A stretch of DNA of 64,000 bases from positions 563,001 to 627,000 of the forward strand of contig NC_054690.1 of the NCBI RefSeq assembly GCF_011074885.1, read 5' to 3'. Shown piece after piece: positions 20,456-31,387 of the stretch. Made by a program: the position numbers and the translations under genes. Origin of the DNA: Brettanomyces bruxellensis. Taxonomy: Eukaryota; Ascomycota; Pichiomycetes; Pichiales; Pichiaceae. The notes under the pieces were generated by a model. The model was not told the origin of the DNA. It searched no databases and saw only the letters and a program-made list of their open reading frames with translations. The number at the start of each line of letters is the position of its first letter. Positions within the stretch are counted from its first letter, which is position 1.

Positions 20456-22216
20456 TCACCCGCTTAGAACGTACTTTTCAAGCTTGTGACGATCATTTTC
20501 ACTTAACTTCCAACTGCCACCCTTTTGTGGATTCTTCTTAACATACGCTCTATACATCTGAACGGCTTCATGTTCAATTTTGTTAAGATCTAGCTTTGCA
20601 CGAGGATGCCTCTTGCTTTCCGAAAGCAGAGCCCAAAGGGGTATACAGGTACTACCAGAGTTCTCTATATCAGAGTAACCTGTCGGACATCTGCATCTGC
20701 AGCCAGTGCCAACTCTGGAGTTTGCAACTGGAGCATCATACTTACGCCAGTACCGCTCTTCCTTTTGGGTATATCCATGCGTGTAGTTTTTAGATTCTCG
20801 ATACGACCTTTGGAAAGGTGAATTTAGCGGACAGTGCTCCAACGTAGAGTGTCTGTAACCAATATCACGAAAATAGTGCATCTCAGATTGGCTTAAAAAG
20901 AGACCTGTCGCCAATGAATGAATTGGAGCATCACCCCATCTCTCCATGTAAAACCCCCCTGATTTCTCTAGGAAGTCGAAATACTTCTTATACTCTGGTG
21001 ACAGAAATAGATCAGTCCTGCTTATCTCAAAGTTCGACCAAAAGTGACAAAGAGAGTATTCCATGTTATTAAACATATCTATCTTAGATCTATCTGTGCT
21101 GGCTGAATTACCGGCACTCACCAGTGACTGGAAGCCATATTCACTAAGATCATCCCCAGACGAGTCTGTCGACCAATCGACGGCATCCAGTATAGGAACA
21201 CGTTGTTGAAGGCGGTTCCAGAACTGTTTCATGTCTTTTATATCCTTATAATCTTTTTCGTTGGTACCCTTGACCCGGCCAAACGATTTCGCAAACAAAG
21301 ACCATGAATCAGTAAATTCCATCTCATTTTCTCTGGCAAAAGACAGTGTGTATCTGAAAAGATTTGGAACAGTGTTAATAAGCTCCTTGATCATGATCGT
21401 AAAGCCATACTTTTTATTGTGAAGCTTCATTTCTCTAAAAGGATCGTATGTGATATCACAGTAGAAGTCAACGTCTGGCTCGACACGCCAATACCAATCG
21501 TATTTCTGGACTAGTTCGTGTTCAAAAAAGTACCCAGAGTAAAATCTACACATGCGATGATATGCTGGCATACTACCATACATAATACCTCGATCACCCT
21601 GTTCCTCAACAGCTTCTGCAAATGTAACAGGATCATCTTTTTCAAACGGCATATGCCATTTATGTTCGGGTATTATTCCAAACTCTGTTTTTCCGCTAGC
21701 AATTTTACCCACCTCCACTTTGAATTCCTCCGTAAATTCTTCGTCATTTAAGAACACCCAAGGATAATTAAACCATTGATTAAAGTGCCTCTCTAATGAC
21801 TTCATGGAAGAAAGTACGCCGTCTAATTCTGAGTTTCTTGCTAAAACAACCATAGCAGCCTTTTCTCGCGGCTTACCGATTTCATCTTTGATATCTCTGC
21901 ATCCAGATTCAAATACGCTGTCAACCGATGATGCTATAGCCCGCTCTCTCATGGGAACCATATGTAACATCTGTGGACTATACTTATCATCTAGTGATAA
22001 CAGGTCCAACGAAGTGATAGCCTTCAGTTTTGCTTCTCTTTCCAGCCATACTATTAATATAAATATCGTGGCTGCAAGAAAACTTATACATGTCGCTATC
22101 TTAACTATTGACCGTCTTCGAATCTTTCGGCAGTTATTGATTGCATGCCGCAAGGTAGAGCTTGTGACATATAGAATTTCACGCTTAGACATACGAGAAG
22201 AATGCGGTAATCTCAT
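20456..22216 (-). CDS. KTR/MNT-family alpha-1,2-mannosyltransferase (GT15)
   Basis: Family members are Golgi type II membrane enzymes that add alpha-1,2-mannose from GDP-mannose to N- and O-linked glycans. The 586-residue protein has a basic cytosolic tail, one membrane segment (about residues 39-58) and a luminal stem. The GT15 catalytic domain follows, with FNYPWVFLNDEEFTEEF, the metal-site region YWRVEPDVDFYCDI, and NMEYSLCHFWSNFEI, which holds the conserved catalytic Glu region. The C-terminus is longer than in Kre2/Mnt1, with a Cys-rich GTGCRCRCPTG segment; the long forms KTR4, KTR5 and KTR7 are the candidates. The family is certain, the paralogue is not. The start is an ATG at 22216; Met9 is an alternative. 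Confidence 0.9.
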   Translation of the reverse strand: MRLPHSSRMSKREILYVTSSTLRHAINNCRKIRRRSIVKIATCISFLAATIFILIVWLEREAKLKAITSLDLLSLDDKYSPQMLHMVPMRERAIASSVDSVFESGCRDIKDEIGKPREKAAMVVLARNSELDGVLSSMKSLERHFNQWFNYPWVFLNDEEFTEEFKVEVGKIASGKTEFGIIPEHKWHMPFEKDDPVTFAEAVEEQGDRGIMYGSMPAYHRMCRFYSGYFFEHELVQKYDWYWRVEPDVDFYCDITYDPFREMKLHNKKYGFTIMIKELINTVPNLFRYTLSFARENEMEFTDSWSLFAKSFGRVKGTNEKDYKDIKDMKQFWNRLQQRVPILDAVDWSTDSSGDDLSEYGFQSLVSAGNSASTDRSKIDMFNNMEYSLCHFWSNFEISRTDLFLSPEYKKYFDFLEKSGGFYMERWGDAPIHSLATGLFLSQSEMHYFRDIGYRHSTLEHCPLNSPFQRSYRESKNYTHGYTQKEERYWRKYDAPVANSRVGTGCRCRCPTGYSDIENSGSTCIPLWALLSESKRHPRAKLDLNKIEHEAVQMYRAYVKKNPQKGGSWKLSENDRHKLEKYVLSG

Positions 22217-23576
22217 TTGTTCAAACGAGATGTGTTGGACGACGATATAAAAGTGTTCGACGAATGCTCTTTGATTAAATATTGTGTTCCAAAGATGCGT
22301 CTTTTATGTTCAGATGATGAAATGATGAAGAATATGACATACGCGTTGCTAAAGGAATGAATACGAACCGTATATAACTTATGGGCTCCTGGTAATCTAT
22401 AAACGCTGCCAATATCGTCTTTTTTCACCACTCTGATGCCAAGTCTCTTGCTAACCCGTTTTAAAATATGTAATGAATTAACGGAGCTATATCAACACAC
22501 AAGTCAAACCAATAGTTAGAGCCGACACTCTTCGTATACTGTTAAAGCGGAGATTTAACCTTCTTGAATTTGCAAATACTGATGTAAGAAAAGCTTGTTT
22601 CTCCCCGAAATTAAAAATATATTCAATGAATCTATTCTTTTCAAATACTAAAGATATAAAACTTTGAATTTGTGACTTCAGATCGTTAGAATTCTGTAAA
22701 ATTAGTAAAATTGGAGATAAAAACTGAACGTCGTAAAAATTGAAAATTTAGTTTTTGTTTACAGCTCTAATGATAAGCAGCGAGTGGGTTATCAGATATC
22801 CTGAATTAATGTGCTTAACTACGTACCAACTGAGAAAATTTTTTTTAATTATTAATTTTTTTTTTCATGCTAGTTAATGCACTCAGAATCACTTGTGTCG
22901 ATATATATATTTTCCAGATAGAACAAGGTCTTCCTTTTGTGACATTGATTTAAACTTTTGCAACATCTTGGTGGCAACTATTAAAGTTATTTTGTTTTTA
23001 GTTAACAGATAGACTTACCATTTTAAGGTATTAATGAACAAATATGGTTATTCAAAAAATAAAACTTTTTTTGTTTGCGATTCTTTATATTATTATTTAC
23101 AACAACCAAGTGACACCCATAATTCTGGTATTATCAACGTATAAACTCGGGGTTTAAGTCAAAAATATGTAATTCGTTATCTTAATTTGATAAGAAAATA
23201 CGTAGTCAACGAAGCCATCGGACATTAACTACCTCCATCTACTCCTGGAAGCCAATCCTGCCTATTGAATTTCAAAAAAACAATTCACCCGTGCACCACA
23301 CGTCGGCGAGAAATCATACAGAAGATTCAATATATCAATATGGGTCACATTGAACTTATTATAAATTTGACATTCACCACATAATTCATCAAGGGATACA
23401 TTCTTTAATAAAAAGACAAACAAATCATACAGTAGTCATTTCTGATATATATATGTTGTTGATAATTTATATATATCCCTACAGATAATTCGGACAACAA
23501 ATACAGTGTGAATATTTCCCAAATTTAGACCACCAATTGAAATGTTCCAAACATATCAAGTTGACTGTTTTAGGAT
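22217..23576. other. Divergent AT-rich spacer between the KTR and PPR-like genes
   Basis: This spacer holds two divergent promoters and is very AT-rich, with T-runs near 22839-22865. I see no credible gene; the short minus-strand frame at 22213-22431 overlaps the KTR start and looks random. Confidence 0.5.
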
Positions 23577-25064
23577 ATGAAGATTCCACAAGAAGTAACT
23601 TGCAAGAATGTTATTAACGTGCCTCAAAAGATAAAGAAAATTCAACCAATACCGAGAACTGCTCGGCCAATATTGGCTACCTACGACTTACCTATGAAGA
23701 ACATTTGGTATGAAAAACAGAAAGCAATATCTTCGTACATGAAGAATAAAGAACTTGGAGAATTTAGCATTTCATATAATCAAGGTCCATATGGTTCTTT
23801 GAATTCATCATTTTATAATATCACTAAAACGTCATTGGACAGATACTTCCGGCCAGGAAAATCAAGACTAAAAGATATCAGTTTACTAATCCAATCACAA
23901 CAGAGCAAGTTATCGAATTTCAAGGAATTACCACGAGACCAGGCACACTACAAGAACTACACTAGGATTTCACATAATTTATTATGGGGCCATATAATGT
24001 TTCGACGAGTCCACAACAAGAAAAAATATATCAATACTATGTTAGTGTCAATAAAGGCTACCTTAAAGGAAAAAATAAAGAGTGCTGACAGATGTCATAT
24101 TGCACCGAATCAAGGAGCATTTGTACACTCGAAATTATTGTCATATTTTAAATCTTTTAAAGAATTTCTAGGACTGGATACTGTGATGACTGATGTTAGT
24201 CAAATTGAAGCATTGAAAATTTCACAGCGTTTAATAAAAGATCAGCTGTTAACTAATACAACTGAAATAAAGCATGGGAGAATGGACAGTGAATTCTCTG
24301 TTGAAGATTTTTATTTAAAGCTACAGGATAATTTTGGCACTAATGTAATTTCAGAGATTCAAAAATTGATGACTTTGAACAAATCTGGCCGTGAACAGAT
24401 TAAGAAAGCATTAATGGAAACATTGACCAGTAATGCGATTCTCACATCAGACGAAATTACTATACTCATGTTATGCTGGTTGCAAGATGGGGTAGATCTA
24501 CCATATATATTGAGTCAATTAGGAAATTATAATGGACAATTAGATCTTAACGCCTCTCATTATAACATTCTTTTACGTAAAGAAAGCGGTAATATGCTTG
24601 ACTGTCTAGAGCAGATGTGGAAGTTACACATAAAACCAGACAGAATAACAATGTCCACTTTAATAGAAACCGCTGGAAAGACCAACGATATAGAACTTCT
24701 TTTAAAGGTCACATATATCATGCTTCACATCATCCAAGTAGATATTGACTTGGCCATGGTGGAGAGAATAACAAAGGCGTATATGCAATGTGGTCAGAAA
24801 ATGATTCCTTTACTATTTTTAAAAAGTGCAATAAATTCATACAGGACTAAGCCAACATCCGAAAGAGATAACAAACCCGACATAGATATTGATGATGTAC
24901 TGGCTGTGGATGCTCTTTTAACAGATTGGGAATATGAAGGTGCCTGCAGGCCACTCTTGAATCATGTGATCAAGCCTACTGAAGGGATGTTGATGGGTAT
25001 ACTGAATTTATTTAAAGGAACCGAACACAATAATATTATTAGACTGCTTGCGAGTGATGACTGA
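23577..25064 (+). CDS. PPR-like protein, probably mitochondrial
   Basis: I do not recognise the exact orthologue. The 495-residue basic protein is almost all alpha-helical. Around residues 335-385 it holds a stretch that reads like a pentatricopeptide repeat (YNILLRKESGN, then MWKLHIKPDRITMSTLIE), followed by a second helical pair. Fast-evolving helical-repeat proteins of this kind in yeast usually process or translate particular mitochondrial mRNAs. The N-terminus (MKIPQEVTCKNV, then many Lys) is basic but not a classical presequence. It is transcribed away from the KTR gene and is next to YAH1 on the opposite strand. The start is the first ATG of the frame. Confidence 0.6.
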   Translation: MKIPQEVTCKNVINVPQKIKKIQPIPRTARPILATYDLPMKNIWYEKQKAISSYMKNKELGEFSISYNQGPYGSLNSSFYNITKTSLDRYFRPGKSRLKDISLLIQSQQSKLSNFKELPRDQAHYKNYTRISHNLLWGHIMFRRVHNKKKYINTMLVSIKATLKEKIKSADRCHIAPNQGAFVHSKLLSYFKSFKEFLGLDTVMTDVSQIEALKISQRLIKDQLLTNTTEIKHGRMDSEFSVEDFYLKLQDNFGTNVISEIQKLMTLNKSGREQIKKALMETLTSNAILTSDEITILMLCWLQDGVDLPYILSQLGNYNGQLDLNASHYNILLRKESGNMLDCLEQMWKLHIKPDRITMSTLIETAGKTNDIELLLKVTYIMLHIIQVDIDLAMVERITKAYMQCGQKMIPLLFLKSAINSYRTKPTSERDNKPDIDIDDVLAVDALLTDWEYEGACRPLLNHVIKPTEGMLMGILNLFKGTEHNNIIRLLASDD

Positions 25065-25375
25065 AAAATATAATACAGTGAAATATACAATAGCACATTA
25101 ATAGAACTTTTAAAATATATAATACAAGAAAATGCTAGACACAAGCGGACAAAGTGAGTACGCAAAGAAGACGGAGATTTTCAAAAGGATAAAAAAACAG
25201 CCTCACTTTTTGACGCTTGACTGTTGCTCTGTAAAAACGTAACGACATACAGGCAGTAAGAAGTATTAAATGAAAAGAAGCATGAAAAGAAGCTATATTA
25301 ATTATCCCTCGCAAGCTGCCTTTGGAAATGAGTAATCACATATCAATAATGCACATATACAAATGATAGACAGTT
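25065..25375. other. Convergent spacer between the PPR-like gene and YAH1
   Basis: Short AT-rich 3' regions of two converging genes. I see nothing else. Confidence 0.55.
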
Positions 25376-25900
25376 TCATTCCTTTTTGAAGTCTTTCATC
25401 TGCATGTTCCTTGTCATAGCAGGAAGAGCAACTCTTATTCCATCCAACTTTTTAGTCATTCGAACCTGACAGCCTAGTCTCGAAGTTTCAGTTAAACCAA
25501 AAGCAAGATCTAACATATCATTTTCATCATCATCAGGTTCTGGAATTTCGTCATAAAAGTCCGGATCCACTATCACATGACAGGTAGAGCAGGCACAAGA
25601 ACCACCACAAGCGCCCTCCATGTCCAAGCCGTTGGCCTGTGCAATGTCCAGAATACTATCTCCCTCAGCAACCTCAAATGTCTTCTGTGTTCCATCTTTA
25701 AGGATGAATGTTATGTGAAGTTCCTCTCCCTTCTTCGGTGGTTTCAAGTGGCCATGCTGTGCAAATGATGTAGTCTGGAAACTTCTGGAAAATTTACTCA
25801 CTGGATATACTGGTTTCAACTGTTGCCACCGCGTAGTTCTGGAAAGAGAGCGAAGGGCAGGGTAATATGCTCGGAAACTTCTTGTTAACGATCTAAACAT
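25376..25900 (-). CDS. YAH1: Mitochondrial adrenodoxin-type ferredoxin Yah1
   Basis: Yah1 passes electrons from Arh1 to mitochondrial iron-sulphur cluster assembly and to heme A and ubiquinone synthesis. The chosen ATG at 25900 gives 174 residues with an Arg/Ser-rich presequence (about 1-45). A 2Fe-2S ferredoxin domain follows, with cluster ligands Cys98, Cys104, Cys107 and Cys144 (C-x5-C-x2-C...C). The acidic helix around EPDDDENDMLDLAFG is the partner-binding region of adrenodoxins. The longer open frame begins with TTG at 26065 and adds a hydrophobic stretch unlike the family. YAH1 is essential in S. cerevisiae. Confidence 0.96.
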   Translation of the reverse strand: MFRSLTRSFRAYYPALRSLSRTTRWQQLKPVYPVSKFSRSFQTTSFAQHGHLKPPKKGEELHITFILKDGTQKTFEVAEGDSILDIAQANGLDMEGACGGSCACSTCHVIVDPDFYDEIPEPDDDENDMLDLAFGLTETSRLGCQVRMTKKLDGIRVALPAMTRNMQMKDFKKE

Positions 25901-27308
25901 GTTGGCAGTGAAGATGTATTTATATATATATAAGATCAAGATGTGTACTCTTATCCGGCAGATTCGAAGTGTTCTCTGCAATCCAGATGTGTTTGGAAAA
26001 GAAGAAAAAAATGATATCCTTTGAACTAAAATTGTGCAGTAAGAAATGAAGCGGAGATCAATCAACTCTATAAGCTGGGTATATATCTATCAAAAAAACA
26101 ATTTAATTTGGTAGTGTCCTATTCCTGAATATATACAGAATGACCTTGTTTGTTAGTATCCAAAATCAATTAACCGTCAGGTACTCACGCCAAGCTTTAT
26201 TATTAATGATACTTATTTGAAGACGAATATTAAATTCCGACCCCGGTTCTTATATACGATCAATGACTGAAAATTAAGAAATTTTTTTTTTGTTTGTTCA
26301 GTTGTTTGTTTTCCGCCGAGAGAAAATTTTCAGAGGCGGGGAAAGAATCCCAAAGTGGTAAAAAGGACGCTAATCTATATTTATGAAGGAGAAAAATTGA
26401 ATTTCTGGAAAATCCTACTTGGCGATCTAAGAATATCCAAGATAAGAAAAATGGTTTAGGAAAATGTTCTATCACATAAAGAAAAAGGCGCACATATTAC
26501 AAATCTTTATTGATCCGGGAAACATATACCTTGACGTTGTTTCACCTACAATCTGTATGATTTGTCTTCGTTTATTACCGGCATCGGATATAAAATAAAG
26601 AGCATATATGTGATTGAATTTAAAAATTTGCAATTCATTCATGAAAGAGATTCATACCACTGTGCTTTGGCACATCCCACAATAAAGGCAAAAAGATGTA
26701 TGGATCAAAATATGCTTTCTCGGAAGTAACTGTCCGAACCAAAAAAATAAGGACCGATAATTTCTGCGAAATAATAAGAGTTCATCAAAAGTATAGTATT
26801 ATGTAAGGTAAAGCAAATAAGATTAAGTACCTTTATCAATGAAATACTGCTCTCGCCTTTTATGCTTGGAAAAATGAACTTGATTGACTTATTGGGGACA
26901 TATGAAGCGACCATTCTATTGGTATATATTGTACAATGAACATCTTGTGTTGGGTGAACGATACAAACAAGTTAATTATATCTAGTGTGCAAATGATATC
27001 CATGTGTTAGAATTATCTATGGAGTATGTTGCGGTTGGGTTATAATACAGCACTGCGTAGAACTCCTTCAAAATAATACTGGTATTATAACTTACATCCG
27101 TACACCTGAATATCATAATACTTTTCCTTTGTATTTGAAGGAACCGCAGAAGACAGAATAATCAGAAGCTCCGGAATAAATGAATTCACGTTTGCAAGGT
27201 AAACGCTATAACAACAAAAATAAGTAGGAAGCTTATATGAGTTGATATTTATTTTATTCAAAATTTTTTCCATTACAACTGACACAAGCAGACTATATAT
27301 TATCCATT
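25901..27308. other. Divergent spacer between YAH1 and VTI1
   Basis: This 1.4-kb AT-rich spacer holds two divergent promoters. A minus-strand TACTAAC at 26153-26159 lies 250 bp upstream of YAH1 and could belong to a 5'-UTR intron, but I found no strong donor. Small open frames (26260-26493, 26705-26914, 27085-27285) look random. Confidence 0.5.
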
Positions 27309-27947
27309 ATGTCAGACTTATTTGAAAACTATGAATCAGACTTTAAAGTGGCGTATGCAGACGCCCAGGAGAAGGAGAACCAGATATACGGACTTACAGA
27401 CCAGGATAGAAGAGTCGAGTTGATGAGAGATGTGGAAAAGTCTATTGATGACTGTTATGAGTTGATTGATTCTATGAATTTGGAGGTTCAGCAACTTTCA
27501 ACTCATGAAAGAGCTCAATTTAATGCCAGAACGAGGACATACAAGCAGGATACAGACAGGCTCAAGGCAGACCTAAAATCGATGATGGATGACAAAGATC
27601 GTGACCAACTATTCGATGGACCAGGTGAGAACCAGACACAGAGGCAGACACTCTTGAAAACCAACGAGTCAATCGATAGATCAACAAGAAGGTTGAACGA
27701 TGCTACAAGAACAGCTGCTGAGACAGAGAGGGTGGGATCATCCATAATGGACACTCTACGAGCTCAAAGAGATCAGATTACAAATGCAAGAGATACATTA
27801 GGTGAGGCTGATAACTATGTAGACCGGTCACTAAGAACTTTGAAGACTATGACTAGACGTCTTGCCACCAACAAGATCATAACCTACGGAATAATAGCAG
27901 TTCTCATCATGCTTATTATGTTGGTGATATACAGCAAGTTTTCATGA
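27309..27947 (+). CDS. VTI1: Qb-SNARE Vti1
   Basis: Vti1 is the Qb SNARE for Golgi-to-endosome, vacuolar and retrograde Golgi fusion. The 212-residue protein has the three-helix N-terminal domain (about 1-100). A SNARE motif follows (about 120-182) with the zero-layer Gln in the segment around LRAQRDQITNARDTL. A single C-terminal membrane anchor ends the protein (about 188-208). The length and order match the family (S. cerevisiae Vti1 is about 217 residues). The start ATG is at 27309. Confidence 0.95.
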   Translation: MSDLFENYESDFKVAYADAQEKENQIYGLTDQDRRVELMRDVEKSIDDCYELIDSMNLEVQQLSTHERAQFNARTRTYKQDTDRLKADLKSMMDDKDRDQLFDGPGENQTQRQTLLKTNESIDRSTRRLNDATRTAAETERVGSSIMDTLRAQRDQITNARDTLGEADNYVDRSLRTLKTMTRRLATNKIITYGIIAVLIMLIMLVIYSKFS

Positions 27948-28225
27948 AAGTCTCTATTGCAACAAGGGTTTTCATCGACAGTTTGACTCCAGGCTACTTC
28001 TCTCTTCACTACAGGCTTTGCTGTTTTTCTTTTACTTGACTTTACTTTATTTTATCTCATTTCACTTGAGAGTTTATTTTATTTGCATTTTCCACGATTT
28101 GTTTTATACTTCTGCTCGCTAATTAAAAAGATAAAGGATGCGCCAATCAATTAATATTACATTCTTGGGCATCGCTGTCTCTCATTGTTGTGTAATTCAC
28201 CTAATTTCATTCAAGCTATGCATGC

Positions 28226-31200
28226 TCATATATGTGTCTCGTACTCATCGCTGCTAATATTGACTTTATCGGGTGAAATCTGGAAATGCGCCATAGCTTC
28301 CTGGACCTGCTTAAGGAATGCATCATGTCTTCTTTGATCTAACTCTTGAGATGTAGCAGAGGATGTACTCTTGACTGAATTCCGTCTACTAACACCAGGA
28401 GGAATATGCTGCTTGGCTTCCTCCTCACCCATTTCCAGTTTCTGGGCGGTCAAATCGAATAGTAATCTTCCAGATTTTCTTCTGTTGCAAAGTGGATAAG
28501 GAGACGTTGCAGGCTCATACTTATGTATTTCATCCTCACTGCAGCAAGACTTTCTTCCAACTGGGGTCTTCGGGGCTCTACAGATGACACCAACATCCTG
28601 AATCATTCTTGCAACCAAAGCTGTCCATCCACATTGCCACTTTGCTCCCAGACCACGTCCTGTATCTCCATCAAAGTACTCATAGAAGTTTAAGAGATCT
28701 TTAAAGTGCTCGTCTTTATTCAACATGTCGATGGAGGCATTGTGATGCCTAGCAAATTTGTCACTATCGTCTGCCTTGCTTGGCTTTCCATTGTATGCTC
28801 TGTATCCATCTGCATCGGGAACAAACAAATGAATCAGCCTTTGCTGAATTTCTTCCGCAGCTTGACCCAAATTAAGCTGCTCTCCACTTCCTGTTGGAAC
28901 CTCAACCTTCAATGTCGAGCCATAAAACAAATAAAATCTAAGCAATGACTCGATCAGAAGAAAGTTTATTGGAAACCATATTGGCCCTCTCCAGTTGGAA
29001 TTTCCTCCGAACATACCAGAGTCAGACTCCCCGGGAAGATATTCTATGGAAAACGTTTCATTGTTGATTGTCATAGAAACCGGATGATCCTCATGATATT
29101 TGGATAACGATCTTATGCCATAGGGGGAAAGAAACTCATTTTCATCAAATAACTTTTTTAAGATGCTTACCAATCGACTACCGTTAACCAAAGAAAGTAA
29201 GTATCTATCGCCGCTTCCCTTCACCTCCATGAGGGAAATATGCCGTTTCAACAAGTACTTCTTATTTCGTGCTAGCCATGTCAACCGTCTCTTAAATTGA
29301 GGAAACCTTTCCAGAATATCCGGCTCCAAAGTTGTGGTTGCAAATAACGGTATCAATCCAACTAACGACCGAACTTTCATCGGACTGGTATGATTGTTGC
29401 CCCAGTGAATTCTGTCGTAGAAAAATTCATCTGTCTCATCCCACAATGACTCAGTTGTGGGCTTCCCATCTTTATCGTGTCCTGACTTATTAAGGAATGT
29501 CATTGCATCTGCTATGAGTAAGTAATGCTCAAAGAAGCGAGATGCCATATCCTCATACACAGGATTATCTCTGGCCAACTCCAATGCAATATTCATCATC
29601 GTTAAAGAATACCACGCAATCCAGCCGGAGGCATCAGACTGAAATAGCTCAACATTTGCTGGCGGCTCTGACCTGTTAAAAAGACTAATGTTGTCAAGAC
29701 CAAGAAATCCTCCATCAAAAATGCCGTTACCGTCAGCATCCTTTTGGTTCACCCACCAAGTGAAATTGATCAGAAACTTCTGAAACACTTTTTCAAGAAA
29801 CACTCTATCAGCATGACCTGTCATCTTTTTCTCGATCTTGTAAACTCGATAAGCAGCCCATGCTTGAACAGGAGGATTCGTATCCGAGAAATTCCATTCA
29901 TATGCAGGAATCTGACCTTTAGAAGACATATACCAGTCTTTCGTCAATAAATCAAGTTGCTTCTTTGCAAACTCTGGGTCAATCATTGCAATGGGAATTG
30001 TATGAAAGGCAGTATCCCAGGAGCAAAAGAAGGGATACTCAAAGTTGTCTGGCATGGAGAGAATATCCCTAGTATGAAGATTCTTCCATTCACTATTTCT
30101 TCCATTAGCTCTTCCAATTACGGGTGCAATCGGAGAATTAGGATCACCTTCATACCAATAGCTATGTATGAAATGATAAAACTGCTTGGACCACATTAAA
30201 CCACTGAATGCCTGTCTCTGAACATTTCTAAGGTTTGAAGGGAGAGGAAGAGGTGTAATATCCCAATAGAATTCATCAGCCTCCTCCCGTCTGTGCTCAA
30301 TATTCTCGTCAATAAAGTCTTCATTCAGCTCAGGAGTTCCTTCCTCAATCTTACTGGTAAGTTTGTACCTCACGGTGACATAGTCACCAGGTGCGACACC
30401 TCCCTTATCGACAAAACTATACAATGCACAGGCCTTAGTACCCAAATTCTCTGGATTAACTGCATTTCTGTTGCCATTGACTATATATTCATGGAAACCA
30501 TCCTTGCAGTACTTGGTCTTATTCTTCACATTATAAAGCTTTTCAAAGTTGGTGTCGTTATCACAGAACAGGAATTGCGGTAGAACATCTTCCGAATCAT
30601 CAGAAACTCCTGGTGAAGGAGCAAAAACTATTTCCCTGTCCCCAAGAATCCAGTGACTTGATTTCATTGAGAAGTCAGAATGCTTTTGCAAGAAAGGCTT
30701 TGGCTTATCTTTCATCTCTTCTAAGTTCCAGGCCCAGACATTTCTGAAGAAAACCTGTGGAATAATGTGCAACGGTGCAGGTGAACTTGATCTGTTGTAA
30801 GCAGTTATTCTGAAGTTGATTTCATCCTCATCTTCAGCACTTTTAGCCATTTCAAAAAACACATCAAAGTAATTACCGTTGTCAAAGGCATTGGTATCGG
30901 TAATTTCGAACTCCGGATCCTTTCTTGTTCTTTTCTCGTTCTCCCTTCTGATTTCATCATACGGAAATTTGCCAATCGGATACTTGTACAAAAACTTGGC
31001 ATATGAGTGAGTTGGTGTGTTATCAAGATAATAATAAAGCTCTTTCACATCCTCCCCATGATTGCCACTCTGAGGTGAAGCACCCCCTGACAAACCAAAT
31101 AAAGTATCTTTAAGAAACGGATCTTTTCCATTCCACAATGCCATTGTAATGCATTCATTCTGATGATCATCACAAACACCGGCTATTCCCTGCTCGGTCC

Positions 31201-31387
31201 ACCGGAAAGCTCGACTTCTTGACATATCAAAATCAAACTGCCAACTATCACCAGATTCAGTATAATCCTCTCTTGGAACTCCCCAGCAACGCTCAGAGAC
31301 ATAAGTTCCCCATTTCTTCCAATTCTTCTTACCCTGTTTTGTTTGATCGAGTCGCCTTTTTTCTGCTCCAATGAAGCTTTGAGTCAT
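28226..31387 (-). CDS. Cytosolic GH63-like glycosidase-fold protein (YMR196W type)
   Basis: The 1053-residue protein has no signal peptide or membrane segment. It begins with a conserved block (RLDQTKQGKKNWKKWG, then YVSERCWGVPREDYTESG). The body has the alpha/alpha-barrel sequence style of glycoside hydrolase family 63 (SGLMWSKQFYHFIHSYWYEGDP, FFCSWDTAFHTIPIAMIDPEFA, and NSNWRGPIWFPINFLLIESLL). The S. cerevisiae counterpart is most likely YMR196W, an uncharacterised cytoplasmic protein of similar length. Unlike the ER glucosidase I of the same family, it lacks an ER anchor, so its substrate is unknown and is not N-glycan precursor in the ER lumen. The C-terminal 60 residues are Ser-rich and may be regulatory. 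Confidence 0.85.
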   Translation of the reverse strand: MTQSFIGAEKRRLDQTKQGKKNWKKWGTYVSERCWGVPREDYTESGDSWQFDFDMSRSRAFRWTEQGIAGVCDDHQNECITMALWNGKDPFLKDTLFGLSGGASPQSGNHGEDVKELYYYLDNTPTHSYAKFLYKYPIGKFPYDEIRRENEKRTRKDPEFEITDTNAFDNGNYFDVFFEMAKSAEDEDEINFRITAYNRSSSPAPLHIIPQVFFRNVWAWNLEEMKDKPKPFLQKHSDFSMKSSHWILGDREIVFAPSPGVSDDSEDVLPQFLFCDNDTNFEKLYNVKNKTKYCKDGFHEYIVNGNRNAVNPENLGTKACALYSFVDKGGVAPGDYVTVRYKLTSKIEEGTPELNEDFIDENIEHRREEADEFYWDITPLPLPSNLRNVQRQAFSGLMWSKQFYHFIHSYWYEGDPNSPIAPVIGRANGRNSEWKNLHTRDILSMPDNFEYPFFCSWDTAFHTIPIAMIDPEFAKKQLDLLTKDWYMSSKGQIPAYEWNFSDTNPPVQAWAAYRVYKIEKKMTGHADRVFLEKVFQKFLINFTWWVNQKDADGNGIFDGGFLGLDNISLFNRSEPPANVELFQSDASGWIAWYSLTMMNIALELARDNPVYEDMASRFFEHYLLIADAMTFLNKSGHDKDGKPTTESLWDETDEFFYDRIHWGNNHTSPMKVRSLVGLIPLFATTTLEPDILERFPQFKRRLTWLARNKKYLLKRHISLMEVKGSGDRYLLSLVNGSRLVSILKKLFDENEFLSPYGIRSLSKYHEDHPVSMTINNETFSIEYLPGESDSGMFGGNSNWRGPIWFPINFLLIESLLRFYLFYGSTLKVEVPTGSGEQLNLGQAAEEIQQRLIHLFVPDADGYRAYNGKPSKADDSDKFARHHNASIDMLNKDEHFKDLLNFYEYFDGDTGRGLGAKWQCGWTALVARMIQDVGVICRAPKTPVGRKSCCSEDEIHKYEPATSPYPLCNRRKSGRLLFDLTAQKLEMGEEEAKQHIPPGVSRRNSVKSTSSATSQELDQRRHDAFLKQVQEAMAHFQISPDKVNISSDEYETHI

